Shown one piece after another: positions 17,573 through 25,941 of a DNA stretch of 64,000 nucleotides (the first letter of the stretch is position 1; each line of letters begins with the position of its first letter). The stretch is from the NCBI GenBank assembly GCA_002449765.1, contig DJXN01000002.1, forward strand, positions 124,001-188,000, read 5' to 3'. Source of the stretch: Fibrobacter sp. UBA7003 (GTDB taxonomy: Bacteria > Fibrobacterota > Fibrobacteria > Fibrobacterales > Fibrobacteraceae). The position numbers and the translations under genes were made by a program. The notes under the pieces were generated by a model. It did no database searches and was not told the DNA's origin. It saw only the letters and a list, made by a program, of their open reading frames with translations.

Positions 17573-18286
17573 CTATGCGAGTCCCAACCTGAGCTTAAGA
17601 ACCAGGAAGAAGGCTTCGGAGATAATGCCACCGCTCATCTTGGAGGTTCCGCGCGTGCGATCGGTAAACACGATGGGAATTTCCTTCACGCGGAGTCCCT
17701 TTTTCCAAATCTTGAAGGTCGTCTCTATCTGGAAGCAGTATCCATCGCTCTTCATCTTGTCGAGGTTCAGCGCCTGCAGGGCCTCGCGACGGAAACACTT
17801 GAAGCCGCCGGTAGCATCGCTTATCGGAAGCCCGGTCACGATGCGCGTGTACACGTTCGCTCCGTAGCTCAGGATAAGGCGGCGCAAGTCCCAGTTCACC
17901 ACGCTGATGCGGTGATTCTGGTAGCGGCTACCGAGAACCAGGTCCGATTCCTCGGCGGCTTCGAGGAACCTGTTCAAGTCCGTGGGAGCATGACTAAAGT
18001 CGGCATCCATCTCGAATACGCGTTCGTAGTCGCGTTCGAGCGCCCACTTGAAACCCGTCACATAGGCAGAACCGAGCCCCATCTTGCCCTTTCGGCGAAT
18101 CAGGTGCACGCGAGGATTCTTCCTAGACTCCTCATCGACCATGTCGCCCGTACCGTCGGGACTGCCATCATCGACAACGAGCACCTCGAGGCACGCGTTC
18201 TGTTCGAGAATCGCCGAAATGATAAGAAGGATGTTTTCCTTCTCGTTATAGGTAGGGACAATGACTAAGCTCTTCGGGAATGCCAT
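17573..18286 (-). CDS. Polyprenyl-phosphate mannose (dolichol-P-mannose) synthase-type GT2
   Basis: 237 residues, a compact GT-A enzyme without membrane helices. Motifs are VIVPTYNEKENI, VVDDGSPDGTGD, the catalytic EMDADFSHAP and the family-specific GTSKMSGG near the end, all typical of Dpm1-like synthases. These transfer a sugar, usually mannose from GDP-mannose, to a polyprenyl phosphate on the inner membrane face, giving a donor for GT-C enzymes. It sits between two other GT2 genes and downstream of the DUF2723 protein, a possible user of its product. Confidence 0.88.
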   Translation of the reverse strand: MAFPKSLVIVPTYNEKENILLIISAILEQNACLEVLVVDDGSPDGTGDMVDEESRKNPRVHLIRRKGKMGLGSAYVTGFKWALERDYERVFEMDADFSHAPTDLNRFLEAAEESDLVLGSRYQNHRISVVNWDLRRLILSYGANVYTRIVTGLPISDATGGFKCFRREALQALNLDKMKSDGYCFQIETTFKIWKKGLRVKEIPIVFTDRTRGTSKMSGGIISEAFFLVLKLRLGLA

Positions 18287-18310
18287 ATTCTAACTCCAAT
18301 ACGCAACAAT

Positions 18311-19240
18311 CTACAAATCTGCACCGCCAAAAGTTTCGGCAACTGGATAAATCCGCCGCTTGCGGCCATTCAACATCTCGGCCAGAAGCCCCAGCGAGAA
18401 GAATTGCACGCTCATCACAAGCGAAAAGCCACCCGCAAGCAGGAGCGGACGCACATGCATGGCCCCCGTCTGCAGCCACTCGTAGCCGAAATAGCCGCAA
18501 ACGCCCAGGCCGAGCAGCATGAACACGAGCCCGACAAGTCCGAAGAAATGTAGAGGCTTGGTCGAAAAACTGCGCATGAACATGAGCGAGATCAGGTCCA
18601 GGAACCCGGACACAAGGCGCGACACGCCGTATTTCGACACCCCGTGGACGCGGGCCCTGTGTGCAACCGGCATTTCGGTAATGCGGAAGCCCTGCCACTT
18701 GGCCATCACGGGAATAAAGCGGTGGTAGTCGCCATAGAGTTCGATGTAGCGGACCACAGAACTGCGGTACGCCTTGATGCCGCAGTTAAAATCGTGCAGG
18801 CGCTGGCCGCACACCATGGACACGGTCAGGTTGAACAGCTTGGAGGGCCACGTCTTGTGCCAGGGATCGAGACGACGGATTTTCCAGCCCGAAACCAGGT
18901 CGTAGCCATCATCCAGAATCTTGATCATCTTCGGAATTTCGAGCGGGTCATCCTGCAGGTCGCCATCGAGGGTAGCCACGTAGCGGCCGCGGGCCTTCGA
19001 GAAACCGACAGCAAGGGCATCGGCCTTGCCGCAGTTGAACTGGAAGCGAATACCGCGCATGAACGGATATTCCTTAGAAAGGTTTTCCAGCACTTCCCAA
19101 GTATTGTCGCGGCTTCCGTCATCTATAACGATGACTTCATATTCGAAGCCCGTCGGCGCAAGCGCGTCAACGATTTCCTTAAAGAGTTCCGGAAGATTCT
19201 CGCTCTCTTCCTTGACAGGAATGACTAGGCTTAAATCCAT
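18311..19240 (-). CDS. Membrane-anchored GT2 (GtrB/ArnC-like polyprenyl-phosphate glycosyltransferase)
   Basis: 309 residues. The GT-A domain begins LSLVIPVKEESENLPELF and contains VIDDGSRDNT and the catalytic TLDGDLQDDP. HDFNCGIKAY and HGVSKYG follow, then two transmembrane helices at about 235-295. This matches the GtrB/ArnC group, which charges undecaprenyl phosphate with a single sugar. With the neighbouring Dpm1-like enzyme, it gives the operon two possible lipid-linked sugar donors. The gene lies 13 nt after the DUF2723 gene. Confidence 0.87.
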   Translation of the reverse strand: MDLSLVIPVKEESENLPELFKEIVDALAPTGFEYEVIVIDDGSRDNTWEVLENLSKEYPFMRGIRFQFNCGKADALAVGFSKARGRYVATLDGDLQDDPLEIPKMIKILDDGYDLVSGWKIRRLDPWHKTWPSKLFNLTVSMVCGQRLHDFNCGIKAYRSSVVRYIELYGDYHRFIPVMAKWQGFRITEMPVAHRARVHGVSKYGVSRLVSGFLDLISLMFMRSFSTKPLHFFGLVGLVFMLLGLGVCGYFGYEWLQTGAMHVRPLLLAGGFSLVMSVQFFSLGLLAEMLNGRKRRIYPVAETFGGADL

Positions 19241-19253
19241 TTTCGCCTCCGGA

Positions 19254-22200
19254 CTACTTCACCGCCGCAACGACCGTGGGTGAATCCACCTTCGCAGAAT
19301 CGGCCTGAACGCTATCTGCTGCGGCCGGAACAATTTCATCGACCGTCATCGGCTTCGCAGGACTGTTCTTGATTTGCTCAACACTCATCTTCAATCGGTA
19401 GAGTCCCACATCGTCATACTCCGAAACGCTCTTCAAGCCCTGTTCCAGAGCATCCAGCGCTTTCTGCTTCTCGCCCACGATGTCATAGACAAAACCGGCG
19501 GCCCAGTAGCAGCGCCATTCCTGCGGGAACTGCTTCATGCCAAGTTCCAGATACTTGACGGACGATGCCGCAAGTTTTTCCGCCTCGGCCTTCATTTCCG
19601 CGGTAAACGGCTTCTGGACGCGAAGAGCCGCAATCTTTTCGCGGGCAGCGAACGATATCTGGAGGTAGAGCGACACATAGCTCGAAAGGAGCCTTGAAGT
19701 TTCGTCGTTGATGAACGCAGTACCATCACCTAAGCCACGGAACTTGAAAACGCTGTCAATCAAGCCCGAGGCGTAGGCAACATCAAACTCGTTACGCTTG
19801 GGATTGAGATCGCCCTTGATAAAGTTGTAGACGAGACCTTCCTGCACCATGTACTTTTCGAGGCCCATGAAATTGGAGGTTCCGACCGTCGTCGAAATCT
19901 CGATGGGCTTGTCCATGTTCTGGAGCGCGAGGTCAAGAACCAGCTTGTGCTGCGTAAGCATCACGCCACTGCGGGTGCGGGCAGCCCATTCAACAAAGGC
20001 ATCCCAGATCTGGTAGTGGGTCTTGAACGTATACAGTTTCACGGAATCTTCTGCCGAAAGCTGCTGACCTTCCATCTGCTCGATGCGGCTCTTGAGCTGC
20101 GGCATGAGGCGGTTAGCCCTGTTCACCCAAGTCGCGACAGAATGGTTCGGATTCTGGGCGGAGCTGTTGTCGAGCACCATGTCGCTGTCAATCGTCTTCT
20201 TGTCGTAAGACAACTTGAGAATCGGTTCGTTGACGAGCATCTGCTTGATGTACCAGTCGGTATTGCCGAGTGAGAGGTTCACCACGCGCACGTCCTTGCG
20301 GACACCGGCAACTTCCTGAGCAAACCACAGCGGGAAGGTATCGTTATCGCCGTTCGTAAAGAGGATAGCGTTCGGGCGGCAGCTGTTGAGCAGGTTATAG
20401 GCGTAATCCCACGGGACCCACAGACCAGAACGGTCGTGTTCCTTGTAGTTCGAAACACAAGGAACAAGGAAGGACACCAGGACAAGCGCGGCGGCCACGG
20501 GAGCCGCAAACGAAGCATAGGCACCGGTAGCACACGTAAGCACCAGGATACCCGCGCCGACGCCCAAAATCATGCTCATGAAGATGAATGCGGGCGTGTA
20601 GAAATAATCACGTTCACGCACTTCCATATGCACGGGGTCGGGGAACGGAGCGCGCAGGCCACGCTGAGCAAAACCGCTCTCGATTTTCTTCCAGTTGACC
20701 CATGCCGTCGAATGCTCTGCCTTGTCGACGACTCGTTCGTACTTTGCGATTTCCGCAGCGGATGCCCCACGATTGCGCAGGGATTCGATGCTCAACTTAG
20801 CGTGTTCGATTTCCTGACGGAGGTCGATGAGCTCGTTCGGGTCGGGCACCTTCGAAATTCCGGCACCAACAGCATTCAAATCGGACACATTGCGTGTCAT
20901 CACGCTTACCCAGTAATCGTGTTCACGCTGTTCCATGCGGGTTCCGTCTGCAAAGTTGATGTAGAACAGAAGCCCAAGGCTGCACAATCCATAAAGCACC
21001 GAGAGGTAAATGCCCAGATGCTTATTATGCCTATAGACGAATACGCAGACAAGAACCAGGAGGCCATTAAAGATAAGGAATATGAGCAGTTGCGGGAATA
21101 TTTTGTCGCCCATCGTGCTCATCTGCGTCGAGAACTTGAGGCCTAATCTTTCCAGCGGCACATTCTCGGACTTATCAAAGCTATAGACGCCGTTCGAATA
21201 ATTGACACCGCCCACCTTGTAAGGCAGATACTGAGCCATCTGGTAACCACCGTAGCTCATGTTCGGGAACGAGAGCACCTGGTGCGCAAGCTGCGAGCGA
21301 CGGTAGAAAGCGCGGGTGAGCATGCTTTCGGAACCGTACTGCTTACGTTCTACGAAGTTATTGAACGCGACCCAGTTTTCGCCCTTGAACAGGTTGCCGA
21401 GCTGGAGGTTGCCCTGGTCATCGCGAATGTTGATTTCCGGGTCGTTCTCGTCAATAATCGGGTTGAGTTCCGAACGGATGGGAATGTAGAGGTGCGTGCT
21501 GTAGCCGACAAGCGCAAAGAACGCAAAGGCGAGCGAAAGGCGGATAGCCTTGTTCACGTTCGGAGAGAACGGTTTCGCCAACGTCAACACAGCAAGAACG
21601 ATGAGACAGGCCAAGGAAATTTCGATGAAAGCCGAGACCATGTATATCACGGAGCAGAGGAGCGTTCCCGTAATCCAAATGGGCAGACGTTCCAAAATCT
21701 TCTTGGGCTGGGCAACAAGCAGGAGCACAAACACTGCAGGAACCGTGAGCATCGTATAAAGATGGGCACCCACACCGAGGAAAGCGATATAGCAGATGAA
21801 AATCAGGAGCTTGTCGCTGCCTTCGTCTTCGCGATTCTTGTACCACAAAAGTCCGAGGTAAGAGATAAGCATCAGGATAAACATGGCAACGCCGTAAACT
21901 TCGGCTTCGACCGCGTTGAACCAGAACGTATCGGAGAAGGTGAGAAGAAAACCGGCAACAAGGGCTGCAGAACCGAGCACGATGGTGCGAGCCTTGCCGT
22001 CTAACTTGTCGGACAGCTTGCTAAAGATGGGACGACCGAGCTTGTCCGCATCCGTTTTGACGGAATCGATAACGGAGGCAAGGAGCTCCCAAGCAAAGAG
22101 GGCCGTGATATAGACCGTAGCCGCAGAACTGAACACCGAGATGTAGTTCACCCGCTTCGCAATTTCTTCGACGAACGGAAGCAACACGATGACCGCACGG

Positions 22201-22382
22201 GCCAAGAACACGAAGAAAGGCGTTCCAGGAGGATGCGGGATGCCCAAGGTATTCGCGCAAGCGACAAATTCGCCACAATCCCAGAAACTGACCGTAGGAG
22301 CCATCGTCAATGCATAGACAATGAGAGCGACAAGCCCTGCAATCCCAGCAAAGATATGCTTCATCCATTTTTCCTTAATCAT
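19254..22382 (-). CDS. DUF2723/TMEM260-like multi-membrane-spanning protein, putative protein O-mannosyltransferase
   Basis: About 1042 residues. The opening segment has the DUF2723 signature TMAPTVSFWDCGEFVAC and IPHPPGTPFF, with many membrane helices over roughly the first 620 residues. A soluble region follows, with a TPR-like stretch near the C-terminus (WAAGFVYDIVGEKQKALDA). DUF2723 is a GT-C-like fold, and the human relative TMEM260 is a protein O-mannosyltransferase, so this may glycosylate exported proteins using a polyprenyl-linked sugar. The start is ATG 22382, or GTG 22385 overlapping the nusB stop; AAGGAG lies 8 or 5 nt before them. Confidence 0.8.
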   Translation of the reverse strand: MIKEKWMKHIFAGIAGLVALIVYALTMAPTVSFWDCGEFVACANTLGIPHPPGTPFFVFLARAVIVLLPFVEEIAKRVNYISVFSSAATVYITALFAWELLASVIDSVKTDADKLGRPIFSKLSDKLDGKARTIVLGSAALVAGFLLTFSDTFWFNAVEAEVYGVAMFILMLISYLGLLWYKNREDEGSDKLLIFICYIAFLGVGAHLYTMLTVPAVFVLLLVAQPKKILERLPIWITGTLLCSVIYMVSAFIEISLACLIVLAVLTLAKPFSPNVNKAIRLSLAFAFFALVGYSTHLYIPIRSELNPIIDENDPEINIRDDQGNLQLGNLFKGENWVAFNNFVERKQYGSESMLTRAFYRRSQLAHQVLSFPNMSYGGYQMAQYLPYKVGGVNYSNGVYSFDKSENVPLERLGLKFSTQMSTMGDKIFPQLLIFLIFNGLLVLVCVFVYRHNKHLGIYLSVLYGLCSLGLLFYINFADGTRMEQREHDYWVSVMTRNVSDLNAVGAGISKVPDPNELIDLRQEIEHAKLSIESLRNRGASAAEIAKYERVVDKAEHSTAWVNWKKIESGFAQRGLRAPFPDPVHMEVRERDYFYTPAFIFMSMILGVGAGILVLTCATGAYASFAAPVAAALVLVSFLVPCVSNYKEHDRSGLWVPWDYAYNLLNSCRPNAILFTNGDNDTFPLWFAQEVAGVRKDVRVVNLSLGNTDWYIKQMLVNEPILKLSYDKKTIDSDMVLDNSSAQNPNHSVATWVNRANRLMPQLKSRIEQMEGQQLSAEDSVKLYTFKTHYQIWDAFVEWAARTRSGVMLTQHKLVLDLALQNMDKPIEISTTVGTSNFMGLEKYMVQEGLVYNFIKGDLNPKRNEFDVAYASGLIDSVFKFRGLGDGTAFINDETSRLLSSYVSLYLQISFAAREKIAALRVQKPFTAEMKAEAEKLAASSVKYLELGMKQFPQEWRCYWAAGFVYDIVGEKQKALDALEQGLKSVSEYDDVGLYRLKMSVEQIKNSPAKPMTVDEIVPAAADSVQADSAKVDSPTVVAAVK

Positions 22383-22384
22383 CA

Positions 22385-22822
22385 CTAATTCTCCTTTTCC
22401 TGAGATTTAGAAACCATTCCACGCGCCTGAATGAACCCAGACATGAGGCCGTTGATAAATGCTCCCGAGTTATCCGTGCTGTACTTGTTCGCGATTTGAA
22501 CGGCCTCGGTAATCGCAACCTTCATCGGAATATCCGCCACGTAAAGAAGTTCGACCATCGCTATCCGGGCTACAATCCGGTCCAATTTTGCCATACGCTC
22601 GATTTCCCAGTGCGCGGAGGCGGTCTTGATATTCTCATCAAGTTCGTCGTGGTGCGCCTGAACCAGGTCCACAAGCTTCATCCCATATTTTTTCTGTTCG
22701 TCATCCAGGGGCTGGCTTTCGAGAATTCCCGGAAGTGCCTCCCCCGCCGTCTGGCCCGTGATTTCCATGGAATACAGAAGCTGCATCGCAAAGACTCGGG
22801 CTGGTCGAAAACTTTTCTGCAT
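22385..22822 (-). CDS. nusB: Transcription antitermination factor NusB
   Basis: 145 residues, all-helical. MQKSFRPARVFAMQLLYSME is the typical NusB opening, and LDRIVARIAMVELLYVADIP with AITEAVQIANKYST is the conserved core that binds boxA RNA with NusE. It assists rRNA antitermination. The position just behind ribH is a common bacterial arrangement. The end of the gene carries the Shine-Dalgarno for the DUF2723 gene. Confidence 0.93.
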   Translation of the reverse strand: MQKSFRPARVFAMQLLYSMEITGQTAGEALPGILESQPLDDEQKKYGMKLVDLVQAHHDELDENIKTASAHWEIERMAKLDRIVARIAMVELLYVADIPMKVAITEAVQIANKYSTDNSGAFINGLMSGFIQARGMVSKSQEKEN

Positions 22823-22859
22823 AATCGTAATCTTTTAGTCTTTAATTGTTAGATGGACT

Positions 22860-23324
22860 CTAGATAGATTTGTAAAGGTTTGCCATCTCCACGGCGGTAG
22901 ATGCCCAGTTTGCACCGAGGTTACCCGCCTTGAGGCCAGCGCGGTTCATCGCCTGGTCCACGGTATCGGTCGTGAGGATTCCGAGAATCACGGGGAGCTT
23001 GCCTTCGGCAGCGATGCTTGCGACACCACCGGTAGAGGCGTTCACCACCACGTCGTAGTGGCTCGTCTCGCCGCGAATTACGGCACCGACGGCCATCACG
23101 ACGCTGTACTTCTTGGAATCGGCGAGCCTGCGGCACACGCCCGGGAGTTCAAATGCGCCCGGAACGCGCACGACGGTCACGTCCTTCTCGGCAACGCCCA
23201 GCAGTTCGAGCTGGCGGAGCGCCCCCTCCAGGAGCTTGTCGGTCACCACCTCGTTGAAGCGGGCGACCGCGATTGCAATCTTGAGGCCAGAGCCATTGAG
23301 GGAATTCTTGATTTCTTTAGCCAT
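22860..23324 (-). CDS. ribH: 6,7-dimethyl-8-ribityllumazine synthase
   Basis: 154 residues. IAIAVARFNEVVTDKLLEGA, VRVPGAFELPGVCRRLA and AVGAVIRGETSHYDVV are the substrate-binding motifs of lumazine synthase. The histidine in GETSHYD is the catalytic residue. It joins ribityl-aminopyrimidine with dihydroxybutanone phosphate, the penultimate riboflavin step. It follows ribBA by one base, in the order ribE-ribBA-ribH-nusB. No ribD is in this operon. Confidence 0.95.
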   Translation of the reverse strand: MAKEIKNSLNGSGLKIAIAVARFNEVVTDKLLEGALRQLELLGVAEKDVTVVRVPGAFELPGVCRRLADSKKYSVVMAVGAVIRGETSHYDVVVNASTGGVASIAAEGKLPVILGILTTDTVDQAMNRAGLKAGNLGANWASTAVEMANLYKSI

Positions 23325-23325
23325 C

Positions 23326-24567
23326 TTATTTTTCCTCTTTCAAATTCTCTTGGGGTACAGCGCCGTCGATATGCAGCTGGTGGCCCATCTTCTTCTGCTT
23401 GGTGAGCAGGTAGAACAGGTTTTCCTTGTTCGGCTTGATTTCGATGGGCACGCGCTCCACAATCTTTAGGCCGTAGGCGGTAATGCCCGAAATCTTGCTC
23501 GGGTTGTTGGTCAAGAGGCGCATTTCCTTCACGCCGAGGTCGGCAAGGATCTGCGCGCCCGTACCGTACTGGCGGAGGTCCGACTTGAACCCGAGGTGCA
23601 GATTCGCCTCGACCGTGTCCATGCCCTTTTCCTGCAGTTCGTAGGCACGCAACTTGTTGCAGAGGCCAATGCCCCTACCCTCCTGCCCGCGCATGTACAG
23701 GAACACGCCGCCGTGCTCGCCGATGAACTTCATGGCGGCGGCGAGCTGTTCGCCGCAGTCGCAACGGAGGCTCCCGAAAATGTCGCCCGTAAGGCATTCG
23801 CTGTGCACGCGCACGTAAACCGGCTTGCTGAAGTCGGGGTTGCCCGCGACCCACGCCACATGTTCCACGCCGTCGGTCTTGCTCTTGTAGGCGTATGCGG
23901 TAAAGTCGCCGTACTTGGTCGACACATGCGGAGCGGCCACGCGCTGCACCAGCTTCTCATTCTTGAGGCGGTAGTCGATGAGGTCGCGGATGGAGATAAT
24001 CTTGAGGCCGAACTTCTTCGCCACTTCCTGAAGTTGCGGCATGCGGGCCATGGTGCCGTCCTCGTTCATGATTTCGATGAGGGCGGCGGCGGGCCTTAGT
24101 CCGGCAAGTTTTGCAAGGTCAACGGCTGCTTCGGTATGGCCTGCACGGCGAAGCACGCCTTCTTCCTGCGCGTAGAGGGGCGAAATATGCCCCGGACGGC
24201 CAAAATCGCTCGGCTTGGAAGCAGGGTCCGAAAGGGCAAGAATCGTCGCCGCACGGTCGTGGGCAGAAACACCCGTGGTGCAGCCTTCAATTTTATCCAC
24301 CATGATGGTGAACGGCGTACCCAGAATCGAGGTGTTTTCCGCAGTCTGGCGGGTCAAATTCAGTTCATGGCAGCGCTGGATGGGCAGCGGGCAGCAAAGC
24401 ACGCCACGGCCCTCGTGGAGCATGAAGTTCACCTTCTCGGGCGTAATCTTTTCGGCGGCGATGACAAAATCGCCCTCGTTCTCGCGGTCTTCGTCGTCGA
24501 CCACAATCAAGAACTTGCCATTCTTAAAATCTTCTATGGCCTCTTCAATCGTATTAAGCAAGGTCAC
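23326..24567 (-). CDS. ribBA: Bifunctional DHBP synthase / GTP cyclohydrolase II
   Basis: 413 residues. The N-terminal half (1-205) is dihydroxybutanone-phosphate synthase, with [13 protein letters not shown] and the [13 protein letters not shown] substrate loop. The C-terminal half is GTP cyclohydrolase II, with zinc ligands in [19 protein letters not shown] and the GQEGRGIGL loop. It makes both riboflavin precursors, from ribulose 5-phosphate and GTP. The start ([10 protein letters not shown]) overlaps the end of riboflavin synthase by 14 bases, indicating translational coupling. Confidence 0.96.
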   Translation of the reverse strand: MTLLNTIEEAIEDFKNGKFLIVVDDEDRENEGDFVIAAEKITPEKVNFMLHEGRGVLCCPLPIQRCHELNLTRQTAENTSILGTPFTIMVDKIEGCTTGVSAHDRAATILALSDPASKPSDFGRPGHISPLYAQEEGVLRRAGHTEAAVDLAKLAGLRPAAALIEIMNEDGTMARMPQLQEVAKKFGLKIISIRDLIDYRLKNEKLVQRVAAPHVSTKYGDFTAYAYKSKTDGVEHVAWVAGNPDFSKPVYVRVHSECLTGDIFGSLRCDCGEQLAAAMKFIGEHGGVFLYMRGQEGRGIGLCNKLRAYELQEKGMDTVEANLHLGFKSDLRQYGTGAQILADLGVKEMRLLTNNPSKISGITAYGLKIVERVPIEIKPNKENLFYLLTKQKKMGHQLHIDGAVPQENLKEEK

Positions 24568-25153
24568 GTTCCTTCAGATAATTTTCAATGTACTTGCCGA
24601 GCATGTCGACTTCCACGTTCACGATGGTCCCGGCAACCCAGTTACGCAGGTTCGTGCGGGCAAGGGTTTCCGGTATGATGCACACGCGGATGGAATCCTC
24701 GAACTTCTCGGCGACCGTAAGGCTGATGCCGTTCAGGGAGATGGAACCGCGGCGGATAATGTAGCGCTTGAGGTCCGCAGGCATCTTCAGGTCGACTTCC
24801 ACGCCCGTTTCGCGCGGAACCACCTGGATGACCTCGGTAACGCAGTCCACATGGCCCATCACGAAGTGCCCGCCCATAAAGCTGTCGGCACGGCACGGAA
24901 GTTCCAGATTGACCAATTTACCGACTGCGGCCTGCTTGAAGGCGGTATTTTCGACCGTCTGGTGCATCAGGCAAAAAACAGCTTCATCATCGGTACAAGA
25001 TTCAACAGAAAGGCACACACCGTCGTTCGCGACGCTATCGCCCAGTTTGCAATTCTTGAAAAATCCCGGCGACCTGAGGCGCATCGAAAGCGCATCGCCT
25101 CGAGACTCTATCGAGACGATTTCGCCGGTAGATTGGATAATTCCCGTAAACAT
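24554..25153 (-). CDS. ribE: Riboflavin synthase, alpha chain
   Basis: 199 residues beginning [16 protein letters not shown], the nearly invariant start of the family, which fixes the start at 25153; an upstream extension of the frame is spurious. Two lumazine-binding repeats are present, with [15 protein letters not shown] in the first and [16 protein letters not shown] in the second, each with the NG(V/I)(C/S)LTV-type core. It dismutates two lumazines to riboflavin. It is the first gene of the ribE-ribBA-ribH operon. No Shine-Dalgarno precedes the ATG. Confidence 0.95.
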   Translation of the reverse strand: MFTGIIQSTGEIVSIESRGDALSMRLRSPGFFKNCKLGDSVANDGVCLSVESCTDDEAVFCLMHQTVENTAFKQAAVGKLVNLELPCRADSFMGGHFVMGHVDCVTEVIQVVPRETGVEVDLKMPADLKRYIIRRGSISLNGISLTVAEKFEDSIRVCIIPETLARTNLRNWVAGTIVNVEVDMLGKYIENYLKERDLA

Positions 25154-25160
25154 ACGCCGG

Positions 25161-25168
25161 CAAATATA
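25161..25168 (-). promoter_or_regulatory. TATATTTG promoter element of the riboflavin operon
   Basis: TATATTTG on the minus strand ends 7 nt before the ribE ATG, with TTGG 19 nt upstream. It fits TAnnTTTG and implies a very short or absent leader; no FMN riboswitch consensus is visible. Confidence 0.45.
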
Positions 25169-25186
25169 GAAAAAGGCGAGTGCTGC

Positions 25187-25246
25187 GCCAACACAAGCAT
25201 TGCGTTGGCATAGCCGAGCCGATCTATATGCGTCCTGAAAGGACGC
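25187..25246. promoter_or_regulatory. Two strong dyads upstream of the riboflavin operon
   Basis: 25187-25209 is a dyad with 10-nt arms (one G-T pair on the minus strand) and a 3-nt centre. 25230-25246 is a perfect dyad, GCGTCCT facing AGGACGC over 3 nt. They lie upstream of the TATATTTG element, and the first overlaps its expected -33 region. They could be operators, or RNA hairpins if a more distant promoter is used. Neither is followed by a T-run. Confidence 0.4.
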
Positions 25247-25297
25247 CATTTAGAAAAAAAAGCGTATGCGCAGGGGCAAAATATTAGTTTACCCCAT

Positions 25298-25326
25298 ATA
25301 AAAAGACCCGGCATTACCGCCGGGCC
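25298..25326 (-). terminator. Rho-independent terminator of the small lipoprotein gene
   Basis: On the minus strand CCCGGC and GCCGGG pair over a 6-nt loop, followed by TCTTTTTATAT. It lies about 25 nt after the stop codon at 25349 and separates this gene from the riboflavin operon. Confidence 0.75.
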
Positions 25327-25348
25327 CTTTAAAGAAGGAGCATCGCTC

Positions 25349-25735
25349 TTACTTGGAGAGCTGATCCACTTGCGCGGTAATTTCATCGCAGGACTTTTCC
25401 ACATCGTCCTCGGTATAGGAATAAACTGTGTAGTCAACGCCATCAAGCTTGCCATTGCAAGTTTTCTTGGCTCCGCTGGGGCAGCTGGAACCGGTCTTGG
25501 CGGCATCATCGACGCCAAGGGCTTTCAGCATTTCGCCAGCCTTGCCGCAAGCATTGGTCATCTTGGTCTGGTCTGCAGATTCTGCACAAATGTTGATGTC
25601 ACCGAGAAGTTCTCCCAGATTAGCCTTGACTTCGCAAGAGTAGGTCTTGTCAGAAGCGCTGGTAGAATCGTCGTCGTCACAGGCGGTGAACATGGCAGCA
25701 GCGGCGATTGCCGTGCAAATCAGGAATTTTTTCAT
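25349..25735 (-). CDS. Small cysteine-rich lipoprotein, function unknown
   Basis: 128 residues. The signal peptide ends in the lipobox AMFTAC followed by DDDDS, an acidic +2 context often seen on surface or outer-membrane lipoproteins of this group. The mature protein has six further cysteines (YSCEV, NICAE, NACGK, SSCPS, KTCNG, KSCDE), so three disulfides are possible. Start MKKFLICTA at 25735 follows AAGGAGA by about 10 nt. It has its own terminator and a TATATTTA element at 25767-25774. I do not recognise a family. Confidence 0.72.
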   Translation of the reverse strand: MKKFLICTAIAAAAMFTACDDDDSTSASDKTYSCEVKANLGELLGDINICAESADQTKMTNACGKAGEMLKALGVDDAAKTGSSCPSGAKKTCNGKLDGVDYTVYSYTEDDVEKSCDEITAQVDQLSK

Positions 25736-25909
25736 GATATGTTTCTCCTTTAAGTTGTTCAAGACTAAATATAACCAAAAAAAGCCCGCACGTTCCTTTT
25801 TTCAATTTTTCATATAATTACAAAAACATTTCAAAAATCTTACATACGCATCGTTTTCGCCATTTTCATCTTCTGAACGCCCCCAAATCCGACATCCGTC
25901 CAAAAAAAC

Positions 25910-25917
25910 TATCTTTG
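25910..25917 (+). promoter_or_regulatory. TATCTTTG promoter element of fabF
   Basis: An exact TAnnTTTG match 24 nt before the fabF ATG. AAGGAT lies 7 nt before the ATG, so this gene has a conventional short leader. Confidence 0.45.
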
Positions 25918-25941
25918 GATTGATAAGAAACAAGGATCTCC

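Noticed and set aside
25154..25260. FMN riboswitch upstream of ribE
   Set aside because: The conserved RFN blocks (GGGTGAAA-type and CCGGCGGT-type) are not present, and the probable promoter lies only 7 nt before the ATG.
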